Assembly (NCBI RefSeq): GCF_001571145.1
Contig: NZ_BCTF01000039.1
Location: forward strand, 1 to 35,427
Direction: 5' to 3'
Source of the DNA: Hydrogenophaga flava NBRC 102514
GTDB taxonomy: Bacteria; Pseudomonadota; Gammaproteobacteria; Burkholderiales; Burkholderiaceae_C
DNA: 35,427 nucleotides
This document shows positions 1 through 5,786 of this stretch, piece after piece (position 1 is the stretch's first letter; the number at the start of each line of letters is the position of its first letter). The translations under genes and the position numbers were made by a program. The notes beneath the pieces were generated by a model. The model searched no databases. It saw only the letters and a program-made list of their open reading frames with translations, and was not told where the DNA came from.

Positions 1-437
1 CACACACACCAGCACCGTGCCGGGAGATGCATCCCGACAGGGTTGAAAAACAGTGAAGTGCAATTACAAGGAAACGGCCGACCCACAAGGGAGCGGGTCG
101 GCGCCTCCGAGCTTCTACAGAACTGACAGGCTTCCGACCTGGCAGCTTTGCTGGTCTGGCGTCGAGGTGTGCATCAGCGAGGCGACCAGTGAGGACAGAA
201 ACCCCGGTTCCCGAAGGAGCGTCCACGCTTCAGGGGTTGACGTGGATCATGTGCCAGCAGTGCTGGCTCCGGCTCTTTGAAGCGATGCCGGTGAACGCTC
301 GGAAAGTCTTGAGGATACCGCAACGCATCAATTTTGTGTGTGCCCTGACGCGATGCGGCGCCTGCTCGCCTGACTGGCCAGCGTGGTGCGGGAGCACCAG
401 GCACCCCGCCCTGAAGGCCAGGTGTGCCTGGTGGCAG
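1..437. other. No confident gene; region downstream of the methyltransferase
   Basis: I see no convincing gene here. Open frames on both strands are short, Arg/Pro-rich and lack a recognisable domain or a good ribosome binding site. The only clear structure is the perfect 8-bp hairpin at 77-102. The stretch may be the 3' flank of the methyltransferase gene or a decayed part of the mobile island. Confidence 0.5.
66..102 (-). terminator. Possible weak intrinsic terminator hairpin
   Basis: GCCGACCC at 77-84 pairs perfectly with GGGTCGGC at 95-102 around a 10-base loop. On the minus strand the stem is followed by GTTTCCTTG, a poor U-tract. It could end transcription coming from the methyltransferase gene, but it lies more than 300 bases past that stop, so the role is uncertain. 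Confidence 0.3.
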
Positions 438-1871
438 CTACCCGATGGCGCCGGTCAACCGGTGGGCGCAAGTGCACTCACCGATCCAAACCGGGCCGTG
501 ATCCCGAAGACGCTTGAAGCACTCGGCCAGTTCATGAAACAGCGCCCGAAACGGAGCACAGACAACGCCCTGCCCCAACACCTCGTGGGCCCCCGTCGCC
601 GACATCCCACTGATCAGCGTTTCCGGAACGCCTTTGATCCTTGCGTGTTCTGCGGGGGTCAATTTGCGCAACAGCCTCGCATCGGTAGGATGCCGGACAT
701 ACGGGTCGGTCGAGCCGCCCTTGTTGTACGCCTTGCGAATCGTTGGCACGCTGGTGGAATTCGCGTCGACCAACTGCATGGCAAAGCCCTTGCCTTCGGC
801 CAAGTCCCTGGCCTCTTTGCTTTTGAGGTACTCCATGGACGACCAGCACGGTGCGTCGGCATCCACGTCATCGAGCAATGCCCCGAGGGTGATCCCGGGC
901 TCCGATCCCTGTGGGGAGGCTGACTCGACCACTGGCAATCCGTCGGTGGTGGCCACAAGGGCCCAACGCACCCGGTTTTCCAGCGACCCGAAGTCACGGG
1001 CACGCAGGACGTGCTCGCGCACCTGGTAGCCCATGTCCCGGAGCTGGGACCGCAGCATCTGCGCGGAAGCGCTGACCCGGTAGTCTTCGACGTTCTCCAG
1101 AACGATGGCTGCAGGTTGGAGCTTTTGGATCAGCGCCAGGGCGGCATAGATCAAATGCCCGACCTCCGGGTGGTCTTCCATCATGGACAGCCCACGCTTG
1201 GACTTCCCTGCTCGTGATGCGCCTGAGCAGGGCAAGCCCATCTCCAGCACTTCGACCCGAGGCACCTGGCGCATCAGCCATTCGTCCTGCACCAGCTCCT
1301 GGATGGGGGCACAGAAGGGCGTGGCGTTTGCACTGACCGGATTGCAGTTGAGCGACTGCTCGACGTAGGCCGAGTCGATCTCGCAGAGCACCTTCATGTC
1401 CAGCTCGATCCCGGCGTCCTTGAATCCGGCATGTGCCATGTAGGACAGCACACCAGCGCCATGGGCGATGCTGGCGCTGGCCAGCTGCTGGCCAGAAGTG
1501 AGTTTGGCACGCAGGCGGTCGATCCGCTCGGCCTTGGCCTGCTCCGATGCCACGCGCAGCACGAAGATGCCGTCAAGTCTCACGACCACACGGACCACCT
1601 GTTGTTCACCAAGAGGCGCCAGCACCTCCCGACTGTTGATGTCGATGACCGGCAGCTGTCGGCCATTGCGTTCCTTGCTGCTCACCCCGTACTGACCGTG
1701 TAAGTTCGGCACCAGTTTGATGCCATGTTCCAGTGCCACCACATCGAATCGACTGCCTGGAAGAAGGCCAGCCGACCCCAGACGATGTGTTTCAAACCAA
1801 AGCCGCGGCGAGCCGCGATGCAAACCCAGTTTCTTGAGCCAGTAGCCCAGGTGAGGCGTGAGAGCATTCAT
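438..1871 (-). CDS. DNA (cytosine-5-)-methyltransferase, island-borne
   Basis: A 477-aa protein with the C5 cytosine methyltransferase motif set: a glycine-rich SAM-binding segment GAGVLSYMAHAGF (about 138-150), the catalytic-cysteine motif PCSG (Cys215) where many relatives have PCQ, the ENV motif (ENVED from 259), an ENRVR motif VIII equivalent (about 298-302) and a C-terminal LGQGV stretch resembling the terminal GNSV motif. It should methylate C5 of cytosine in a specific DNA site. The first ~130 residues match nothing I recognise. The ATG at 1871 is preferred: GGA lies about 8 bases upstream, while the alternative ATG at 1901 lies inside the terminator hairpin. No restriction endonuclease gene is adjacent, so it may be a solitary enzyme that protects or marks the mobile element. 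The target sequence cannot be predicted. Confidence 0.85.
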   Translation of the reverse strand: MNALTPHLGYWLKKLGLHRGSPRLWFETHRLGSAGLLPGSRFDVVALEHGIKLVPNLHGQYGVSSKERNGRQLPVIDINSREVLAPLGEQQVVRVVVRLDGIFVLRVASEQAKAERIDRLRAKLTSGQQLASASIAHGAGVLSYMAHAGFKDAGIELDMKVLCEIDSAYVEQSLNCNPVSANATPFCAPIQELVQDEWLMRQVPRVEVLEMGLPCSGASRAGKSKRGLSMMEDHPEVGHLIYAALALIQKLQPAAIVLENVEDYRVSASAQMLRSQLRDMGYQVREHVLRARDFGSLENRVRWALVATTDGLPVVESASPQGSEPGITLGALLDDVDADAPCWSSMEYLKSKEARDLAEGKGFAMQLVDANSTSVPTIRKAYNKGGSTDPYVRHPTDARLLRKLTPAEHARIKGVPETLISGMSATGAHEVLGQGVVCAPFRALFHELAECFKRLRDHGPVWIGECTCAHRLTGAIG

Positions 1872-1879
1872 GTCAGATG

Positions 1880-1920
1880 TCCAGAAAAAGAGAAACCCCA
1901 CGGCCTTGCGGCAGGTGGGG
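1880..1920 (-). terminator. Intrinsic terminator between the 66-aa gene and the methyltransferase
   Basis: CCCCAC (1896-1901) pairs with GTGGGG (1915-1920), with an inner GCC/GGC pair around a TTGC loop. On the minus strand it is followed by TTTCTCTTTTTCT. It lies 20 bases after the stop of the upstream 66-aa gene and only about 10 bases before the methyltransferase start, so that gene depends on read-through or on a promoter overlapping the hairpin. Confidence 0.7.
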
Positions 1921-1939
1921 TCGGTTGAAGAAACGTCGT

Positions 1940-2140
1940 TCAGACGAGAGTGATGATCTGCAGGGCCTCGCGCGCGCCTTGCATGAGCTGCTCGCGCGTT
2001 TGCCAGTCCAAGGTGCTGTGGAAGATCACATGGCGCATCGTGTCCTCGATGCGCTCGATGTGCTCCAGGTCAGTCACCCCGGTTGCGTCTTGGATCAACG
2101 CCTGATACCCGGTGCGCTTGCTCTTGACTGCTTGGGTCAT
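1940..2140 (-). CDS. Small hypothetical protein (66 aa)
   Basis: A 66-residue protein beginning MTQAVKSKRTGYQALIQ. It is mostly helical in character and has a segment rich in charged residues (LEHIERIEDTMRH). I recognise no family. Its ATG overlaps the stop of the upstream 81-aa gene as ATGA (2140-2137), which supports translation by coupling and makes it a likely real gene. No signal peptide or membrane segment is visible. Position between DUF3577 and methyltransferase genes suggests an accessory function of the mobile element. Confidence 0.6.
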   Translation of the reverse strand: MTQAVKSKRTGYQALIQDATGVTDLEHIERIEDTMRHVIFHSTLDWQTREQLMQGAREALQIITLV

Positions 2141-2382
2141 GGCCAGTTTTTCTGGGTCCAGGTGTCGTTCGTCAAAGCCTCCAGCGCAAGCGCTTCGCTG
2201 GGCCAGTATTCCTGGCTTTCACGGGCACACGGCAGACCGTCTTCGTTCACGGTGCCGATGTACCAGCCCGCCCGGGACTTCAGGACCTGCAGCTCGGCGC
2301 GGCGTGCACACCCAGCGTAGGTCAGGTAGCCGTAGCGGCGAAAGTCGAGAACACCATCTTCACGTTCAATCTTGCTAGCCAT
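2137..2382 (-). CDS. Small hypothetical protein (81 aa) of the mobile island
   Basis: An 81-residue soluble protein starting MASKIEREDGVLDFRRYGYL, with several aromatic residues and an EYWPSEALALEAL segment. I do not recognise the family. The ATG at 2382 is chosen over the longer frame because GGAGAT lies about 7 bases upstream and the preceding 30 codons look non-coding. It ends in an ATGA overlap with the 66-aa gene, forming a two-gene unit. It is separated from the upstream DUF3577 gene by a strong terminator, so it should have its own promoter in 2383-2473. Confidence 0.6.
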   Translation of the reverse strand: MASKIEREDGVLDFRRYGYLTYAGCARRAELQVLKSRAGWYIGTVNEDGLPCARESQEYWPSEALALEALTNDTWTQKNWP

Positions 2383-2422
2383 GGGATATCTCCAGAGAAA
2401 AAGCGCGTTCGGAGACACCCCG

Positions 2423-2451
2423 CCCTGCGCGGTATCTCGACACCGCGCGGG
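2423..2451 (-). other. Hairpin in the leader of the 81-aa gene
   Basis: CCCTGCGCGGT (2423-2433) pairs with ACCGCGCGGG (2442-2451), one bulged base, around an 8-base loop. It sits in the 5' leader of the 81-aa gene, 40-70 bases before its start, and has no adjacent U-tract. It could be an mRNA structure or a protein-binding dyad. The sequence alone does not decide. Confidence 0.4.
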
Positions 2452-2469
2452 TTTGCAATAACAAAAGGC

Positions 2470-2509
2470 CATGAAAAAACCCTCGACCGCCGAAGCGGTG
2501 CGAGGGTTT
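2470..2509 (-). terminator. Strong intrinsic terminator after the DUF3577 gene
   Basis: CCCTCG (2480-2485) pairs with CGAGGG (2501-2506), with an inner CGC/GCG-type pairing. On the minus strand the stem is followed directly by six T. It starts about 16 bases after the DUF3577 stop, which marks the end of that transcript. Confidence 0.8.
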
Positions 2510-2524
2510 CAGAGTGCGTTCAGC

Positions 2525-3178
2525 CTAGGCTGTCGCCGTTTCACGCGCACCCATGCGGGGCCGCGAATAAGAAGGCCGAGGTGCATTCGCGGGAGCAAGT
2601 GCCTGGGTGCGTTGAACAGGACGGGCCTGTTCTGCACGCGCTGGCGCTGGTTCATCCTGCGATTGCTCGCCGCCGTCCAGCACGCTGTCATTCGAGCCTT
2701 GCGGCGGGATGTCATCGGCATGGTCGTCGGCACCAGGCTCTGCTTGCGCATCGGCCTGACGCTCATACACACGGGTTCCGTCGACGGTGATGGTGTTGAT
2801 CAGGAGCAGGCGACCTTTGATGAGGCATGCCATTTCCTTCCCACCGGTCTTGCGACCGTCCACCTTCGCATCGCGTTCGTACAAGTGCGGGTAGATGTCC
2901 CCGACCTTGAACGAGATCACCACCTTGCGGTTTTGGTCGACGTCTTCCATGCACTTCTCGACGAGTTCGGCCGCTTCCTGGCCGGAAACCCGCAGATCGA
3001 AGTAGGTGTAGTCCGGTGCTTCCGCATTGCCACGCAGCGCCGAGACGCTGCAGGCCAGAAACGGTTGAGCACTGCGACCACGTTGCTTCGGGTGCACCCA
3101 GCGGACGCGGTTGAGATAACCGATGCCGGAGACATGAAGATTGAAGTGGGAAGCTTGGGTAGAAGTAGAGGCGTTCAT
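2525..3178 (-). CDS. DUF3577 / STY4534-family ICE protein
   Basis: A 217-aa protein. Residues ~1-140 (HFNLHVSGIGYLNRVR, FLACSVSALRG, YFDLRVSGQEA, KVVISFKVGDIYP, CLIKGRLLLI) match what I know of the DUF3577 (STY4534) family. This family is typical of PAGI-2/SPI-7-type integrative conjugative elements, where it lies near replication and single-strand DNA-binding genes. The beta-rich N-terminus would suit an SSB-like fold, but that is inference. The last ~70 residues are Ala/Pro/Gln/Arg-rich and probably disordered. The ATG at 3178 is chosen because GGAGAT lies 9 bases upstream; an in-frame ATG at 3262 would add 28 hydrophobic residues atypical of the family. A terminator follows at once, and a promoter-like dyad lies upstream at 3376-3403. 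Confidence 0.8.
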   Translation of the reverse strand: MNASTSTQASHFNLHVSGIGYLNRVRWVHPKQRGRSAQPFLACSVSALRGNAEAPDYTYFDLRVSGQEAAELVEKCMEDVDQNRKVVISFKVGDIYPHLYERDAKVDGRKTGGKEMACLIKGRLLLINTITVDGTRVYERQADAQAEPGADDHADDIPPQGSNDSVLDGGEQSQDEPAPARAEQARPVQRTQALAPANAPRPSYSRPRMGARETATA

Positions 3179-3294
3179 TTCGAAGATCTCCAAAAAGTTG
3201 AAGACCAGGAGAACGCGCATACCCAAGCCCAGCCGTAAGGCCAAGATCGGGAGCGAGAACATCCCGATCTGGGTTACGAAGGACAGAAACTCCA

Positions 3295-3317
3295 GGTCAA
3301 ACCTTGGGGGTCAAACC
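3295..3317. repeat. Short direct repeat GGTCAAACC x2
   Basis: GGTCAAACC occurs at 3295-3303 and again at 3309-3317, a 14-base period, in the leader of the DUF3577 gene. Two copies could be a regulator half-site pair, but this is weak evidence. Confidence 0.35.
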
Positions 3318-3372
3318 GTGCACCTTCCAGGAGTTGAGGTGCCGCGTGGTGCCCGAGGGCAGATCACCTAGG

Positions 3373-3403
3373 AACGTTAACAGCGCATATTTCGGCTGTC
3401 AAC
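3373..3403 (-). promoter_or_regulatory. Candidate operator/promoter dyad for the DUF3577 transcript
   Basis: GTTAACAGC (3376-3384) and GCTGTCAAC (3395-3403) form an inverted repeat matching at 8 of 9 positions. On the minus strand the distal arm contains a perfect -35 hexamer TTGACA (3402-3397). Seventeen bases on, TAACGT is only a weak -10. It lies about 200 bases upstream of the DUF3577 start in the gap after the DUF2493 gene, consistent with a repressor-controlled promoter. Confidence 0.4.
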
Positions 3404-3411
3404 ACCAACGC

Positions 3412-3798
3412 CTATCGCTCACGCACACGTGGACGCCACACAGCGATCTTGGCTGCGCCGGCACGAGCGGCAAGGTCGTCGCCGAAAAGGGTCCCAGGGA
3501 AGATGATCACGCCATCAGGTTCGTAGTCCACGATCATCCTGCGGTTTCGGTCGACCGCAGCCAGCTCCTGATGCTGCACCCAGTCGGCGGCGCAGCAGAT
3601 CGCTTCTAGACCCAGATCAGCGGCCCACTGTGCCGCGAACAGCTCTGGGCCAGGTGTGCCCCCGTGAATGACTCTGGCGATCCGTTTGTGTTGGTGCGCC
3701 TTTTCCAGCACGGCAAGGACCGGCGCACGGCGCACAAAGGTGCGTGGACCTACCACCACCACGGAAAGGTCCCCGACCTTGGATGTACGCGGAGCCAT
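3412..3798 (-). CDS. DUF2493 (SLOG-like) nucleotide-binding family protein
   Basis: A 128-aa protein with the layout of the DUF2493/YspA-type SLOG family: an N-terminal beta strand and loop SVVVVGPRTF, a central HGGTPGPELFAAQWA segment (the family's glycine-rich motif) and a C-terminal VDYEPDGVIIFPG strand and loop. The Rossmann-like fold is thought to bind a nucleotide-derived ligand, and the family is common on mobile elements and phages. Its biochemical role is not established. No transmembrane or signal sequence is visible. It is oriented like the ICE genes downstream but is separated from them by the dyad at 3376-3403. The divergent small membrane gene starts 85 bases away behind a LexA-box-like site, so the two may share control. 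Confidence 0.7.
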   Translation of the reverse strand: MAPRTSKVGDLSVVVVGPRTFVRRAPVLAVLEKAHQHKRIARVIHGGTPGPELFAAQWAADLGLEAICCAADWVQHQELAAVDRNRRMIVDYEPDGVIIFPGTLFGDDLAARAGAAKIAVWRPRVRER

Positions 3799-3824
3799 GA
3801 TGCGAAAGGAATCAAAGAGGGATG

Positions 3825-3855
3825 CTGTTCAAATAAACAGCCCTGTTTGTACAAT
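3825..3855 (+). promoter_or_regulatory. LexA-box-like palindrome overlapping a promoter
   Basis: CTGTTCAAATAAACAG (3825-3840) has the core CTGT-N8-ACAG of proteobacterial SOS boxes. It overlaps a plausible promoter: -35 TTCAAA (3828-3833), 16-base spacer, -10 TACAAT (3850-3855). It reads into the small membrane protein gene at 3884. LexA control is inferred from the motif only. Confidence 0.5.
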
Positions 3856-3883
3856 CCTCGCAACGACCTGACAAGGAGTTTGA

Positions 3884-4186
3884 ATGCATGAAGTCTATGC
3901 GTGGTTGACCAGTCGGTACGACGACTCCCACCACATGCGCGAGTCGGCCCGTAGTTGGATTGCTTTCGGTGGTGGCCTCGCCATCCTGGCCGGTGGCCCA
4001 CTGCTGATTGCACTGGCGCTCTCCTCTGGCCGAGCCGGCAACTACTACCTCGCCATCCTTCCGGTGGTACCGCCATGGGCCGCACTCCTTGCCTGCGCAG
4101 CGCTGATGGTGGGCGTCTACGCGTTGATGTTCGGCGTGGTGCTATCGCGCGCCGCCAAGTGGGCTCGTCGGTGCTATCACTTCTGA
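3884..4186 (+). CDS. Small two-TM inner-membrane protein (100 aa)
   Basis: A 100-aa protein with two hydrophobic segments, roughly residues 25-47 (WIAFGGGLAILAGGPLLIAL) and 58-90 (LAILPVV through GVVLSRA), and a basic C-terminus AAKWARRCYHF. The start is well supported by AAGGAG (3873-3878) five bases before the ATG. I recognise no family. It is the only plus-strand protein gene supported in the window and lies behind the LexA-box-like promoter, so a stress-induced membrane function of the island is possible. Nothing in the sequence shows the activity. A related possibility is a mobile-element entry-exclusion or small conjugation protein. Confidence 0.6.
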   Translation: MHEVYAWLTSRYDDSHHMRESARSWIAFGGGLAILAGGPLLIALALSSGRAGNYYLAILPVVPPWAALLACAALMVGVYALMFGVVLSRAAKWARRCYHF

Positions 4187-4208
4187 AAGCCCGGCAAGCG
4201 CCATGACG

Positions 4209-4325
4209 CTACTTGATCCAGGTCTCCCGGACGACGACGACGACCACGGAAATGATCGAAATCAACACACCCGCCCCGATGATCGCGAACAGCAGCTTGA
4301 ATGCTCCTACGAAGAGTTTTCCTAG
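4209..4325 (-). pseudogene. 39-aa hydrophobic peptide gene cut by the insertion sequence
   Basis: Removing the IS and one CTAG copy joins 5525-5519 to 4321-4209 and restores a frame of 39 codons, ATG CTA GGA AAA CTC to TAG. The peptide begins MLGKLFVGAF and continues with a long hydrophobic stretch (LLFAIIGAGVLISIIS plus six Val), ending RETWIK, so it is a one-helix membrane peptide. A good Shine-Dalgarno AGGGA lies 6 bases before the original ATG, now stranded beyond the IS at 5539-5535. The remaining part has no start codon of its own, so the gene is inactive. Size and hydrophobicity resemble type I toxins, which is inference. An in-frame ATG at 5567 could give 53 residues. Confidence 0.65.
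4322..4325. repeat. Target-site duplication (left copy), CTAG
   Basis: CTAG at 4322-4325 directly abuts the left inverted repeat and equals CTAG at 5519-5522. Four-base CTAG-type duplications are typical of IS5-group insertions. Confidence 0.85.
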
Positions 4326-4342
4326 GGACGGTGTTCAAAACC
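4326..4342 (+). repeat. Left terminal inverted repeat of the IS
   Basis: GGACGGTGTTCAAAACC, differing at one position from the inverted right end at 5502-5518. Confidence 0.9.
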
Positions 4343-4482
4343 AGCGCAGCGAAGGCCGTTGATCGAATGAATCTCGCGACATGAAAGCGCTGCACCCGTT
4401 TTGATCGATTGCCAACGTTCAAAGGTCGATTTGTTCCCCGTTTGTGGCCTCATCAAGGCCCACGTGGGCACTGCAGACGCAC

Positions 4483-5451
4483 TCATCCCTGCATCCTCTG
4501 CAAAAGACGGTGTCGCGCCATCCACAGATTGCTCAGCGCAAACAGCGTGTGCAACTGAGCCGTGTTTTTCGCAAGGCCCCGGTAGCGCACCTTCATATGA
4601 CCGAACTGGCGTTTGATCACCCGAAACGGATGCTCCACCTTGGCCCGGATGCGGGCCTTCACGTGCTCCAGTTCATCGAGCACGCGCCCCGTCAGCGTGG
4701 CCTTGTCCAGCACCTTGCGTTTGCCCGGGCGCATGGCAACGCGCCAGTTCACCTCGATGCCTTGCGTCTCTTCGCGCTTGGCCACACCCTGGTAGCCCGC
4801 GTCGGCGAACACATCGCTCTCTTCACCGTGCACCAGCGCACCGGCCTGCGTCACATCGTTGACGTTGGCGGCCGTGCCTACCACCGTGTGCACCAGGCCC
4901 GAATCGGCATCCACGCCAATGTGTGCCTTCATCCCGAAGTGCCACTGATTCCCCTTCTTGGTCTGGTGCATTTCGGGGTCACGTTCGCCGCTGTTGTTCT
5001 TGGTCGAACTGGGCGCGGCGATCAGCGTGGCATCGACCACCGTTCCCGCCTTGAGCATGAGCCCCTTGTCAATGAGCGTGGCGTTGACTGCGGCCAGTAT
5101 CTGGATGCTCAGCTGGTGCTCTTCGAGCAGATGGCGAAAGCGCAGGATGCTGACCCGATCGGGAATGCGCTCGGTACCCGAGAGACCGGCGAAGTCCCGG
5201 TAGAGCGAGACCTCGAACAAGGCCTCTTCCATGGCCAAGTCCGACAGACCGAACCATTGCTGAAGGAAATGAATGCGCAGCATGGTTTCGTGCGCAAACG
5301 GCGGGCGTCCGGTGGTCGCCACAGGCGAGGCCGCTGCAATCAGCGCGATGAGTTCGCGCCACGGCACCACCAGCTCCATCTCGTCGAGGAACACCGCTTT
5401 GCGCGTGCGCCTGGTGATCAGGTTCAACCCCAGTTCAGCTTGTTTCTTCAT
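4483..5451 (-). CDS. IS5-family (IS5 group) DDE transposase
   Basis: A 322-aa transposase that cuts the element ends and joins them to the target. An N-terminal DUF772-like segment (residues ~25-125, with HFLQQWFGLSD and LYRDFAGL) precedes the DDE core: Asp140 (VVDATLIAAP), Asp217 (FADAGYQG) and Glu273 in the ARIRAKVEHPFRVIKRQFG region, which fits the Y-R-E-K signature of IS5 enzymes. Full length for the group and no frameshift, so it is probably functional. It is the only gene of the element and is read on the minus strand. Confidence 0.95.
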   Translation of the reverse strand: MKKQAELGLNLITRRTRKAVFLDEMELVVPWRELIALIAAASPVATTGRPPFAHETMLRIHFLQQWFGLSDLAMEEALFEVSLYRDFAGLSGTERIPDRVSILRFRHLLEEHQLSIQILAAVNATLIDKGLMLKAGTVVDATLIAAPSSTKNNSGERDPEMHQTKKGNQWHFGMKAHIGVDADSGLVHTVVGTAANVNDVTQAGALVHGEESDVFADAGYQGVAKREETQGIEVNWRVAMRPGKRKVLDKATLTGRVLDELEHVKARIRAKVEHPFRVIKRQFGHMKVRYRGLAKNTAQLHTLFALSNLWMARHRLLQRMQG

Positions 5452-5501
5452 GGTGTGATTGTTGCCCTGCCAAGTCCTTCAAACCATCGGGGACTCCATG
5501 G

Positions 5502-5518
5502 GGTTTTGAACACCATCC
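5502..5518 (-). repeat. Right terminal inverted repeat of the IS
   Basis: Read on the minus strand this is GGATGGTGTTCAAAACC, matching the left end at 16 of 17 positions. Confidence 0.9.
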
Positions 5519-5522
5519 CTAG
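5519..5522. repeat. Target-site duplication (right copy), CTAG
   Basis: CTAG directly abuts the right inverted repeat. It contains the second codon (CTA) of the interrupted small peptide gene. Confidence 0.85.
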
Positions 5523-5594
5523 CATCACATTTCCCTGAATTTTTGAGTGAGAACCGCGCCTGATCATAGGGCGGCGCACGCGATACACTGTTTC

Positions 5595-5691
5595 GCGAGG
5601 TGTACAAGCCTCCCCGCCTCTCCTCCCTGAGCGGGCCGGACACAGTGCCGGTTGACCGGCCCGGTGGTCTCACGACCATCGGGCGTTTTTT
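5595..5691 (+). ncRNA. Candidate antisense RNA opposite the small-peptide leader
   Basis: No coding frame explains the structure here. A C-rich stretch (CCTCCCCGCCTCTCCTCCCT, 5609-5628) is followed by a tight hairpin GCCGG-TTGA-CCGGC (5647-5660) and an intrinsic terminator (5659-5691). A weak -10 TACACT lies at 5584-5589, putting a 5' end near 5595. The C-rich stretch is exactly antisense to a purine-rich, SD-like run on the minus-strand transcript leading into the disrupted peptide gene, so the RNA could block its translation. The arrangement recalls ptaRNA1-type antisense RNAs of type I toxin-antitoxin modules on plasmids and islands, but I make that comparison from memory. The 5' end is uncertain. 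Confidence 0.45.
5659..5691 (+). terminator. Strong intrinsic terminator, plus strand
   Basis: GCCCGGTGGT (5659-5668) pairs with ACCATCGGGC (5675-5684), one non-complementary pair, loop CTCACG, followed by GTTTTTT (5685-5691). It points the opposite way to every protein gene near it, which is the main evidence for a plus-strand RNA. Before the IS arrived it could alternatively have served the membrane gene at 3884, about 300 bases upstream. Confidence 0.8.
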
Positions 5692-5786
5692 CGGCATGTC
5701 CGGGATTCACAGTTGAAAGAGGAACGCCCCGGCGGGAGTCAAAACCTGAGCAACCAAGCCCAAGTCATAGGCGATTGCCCCTTGTC

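Larger units (their letters stand above)
4326..5518 (-). mobile_element. IS5-group insertion sequence, complete (1193 bp)
   Basis: The element is bounded by 17-bp inverted repeats GGACGGTGTTCAAAACC (4326-4342) and its complement at 5502-5518, matching at 16 of 17 positions, and flanked by CTAG duplications. It encodes one intact DDE transposase on the minus strand. Length, target and transposase motifs fit the IS5 group. Intact ends and open reading frame suggest recent or still-active transposition. It lies inside a small peptide gene. Confidence 0.93.

Noticed and set aside
189..923. A 244-codon plus-strand frame near the left edge
   Set aside because: It overlaps the methyltransferase on the other strand and has no recognisable family.
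4444..5538. A 364-codon plus-strand frame across the insertion sequence
   Set aside because: It is antisense to the DDE transposase and crosses the IS right end; not a real gene.
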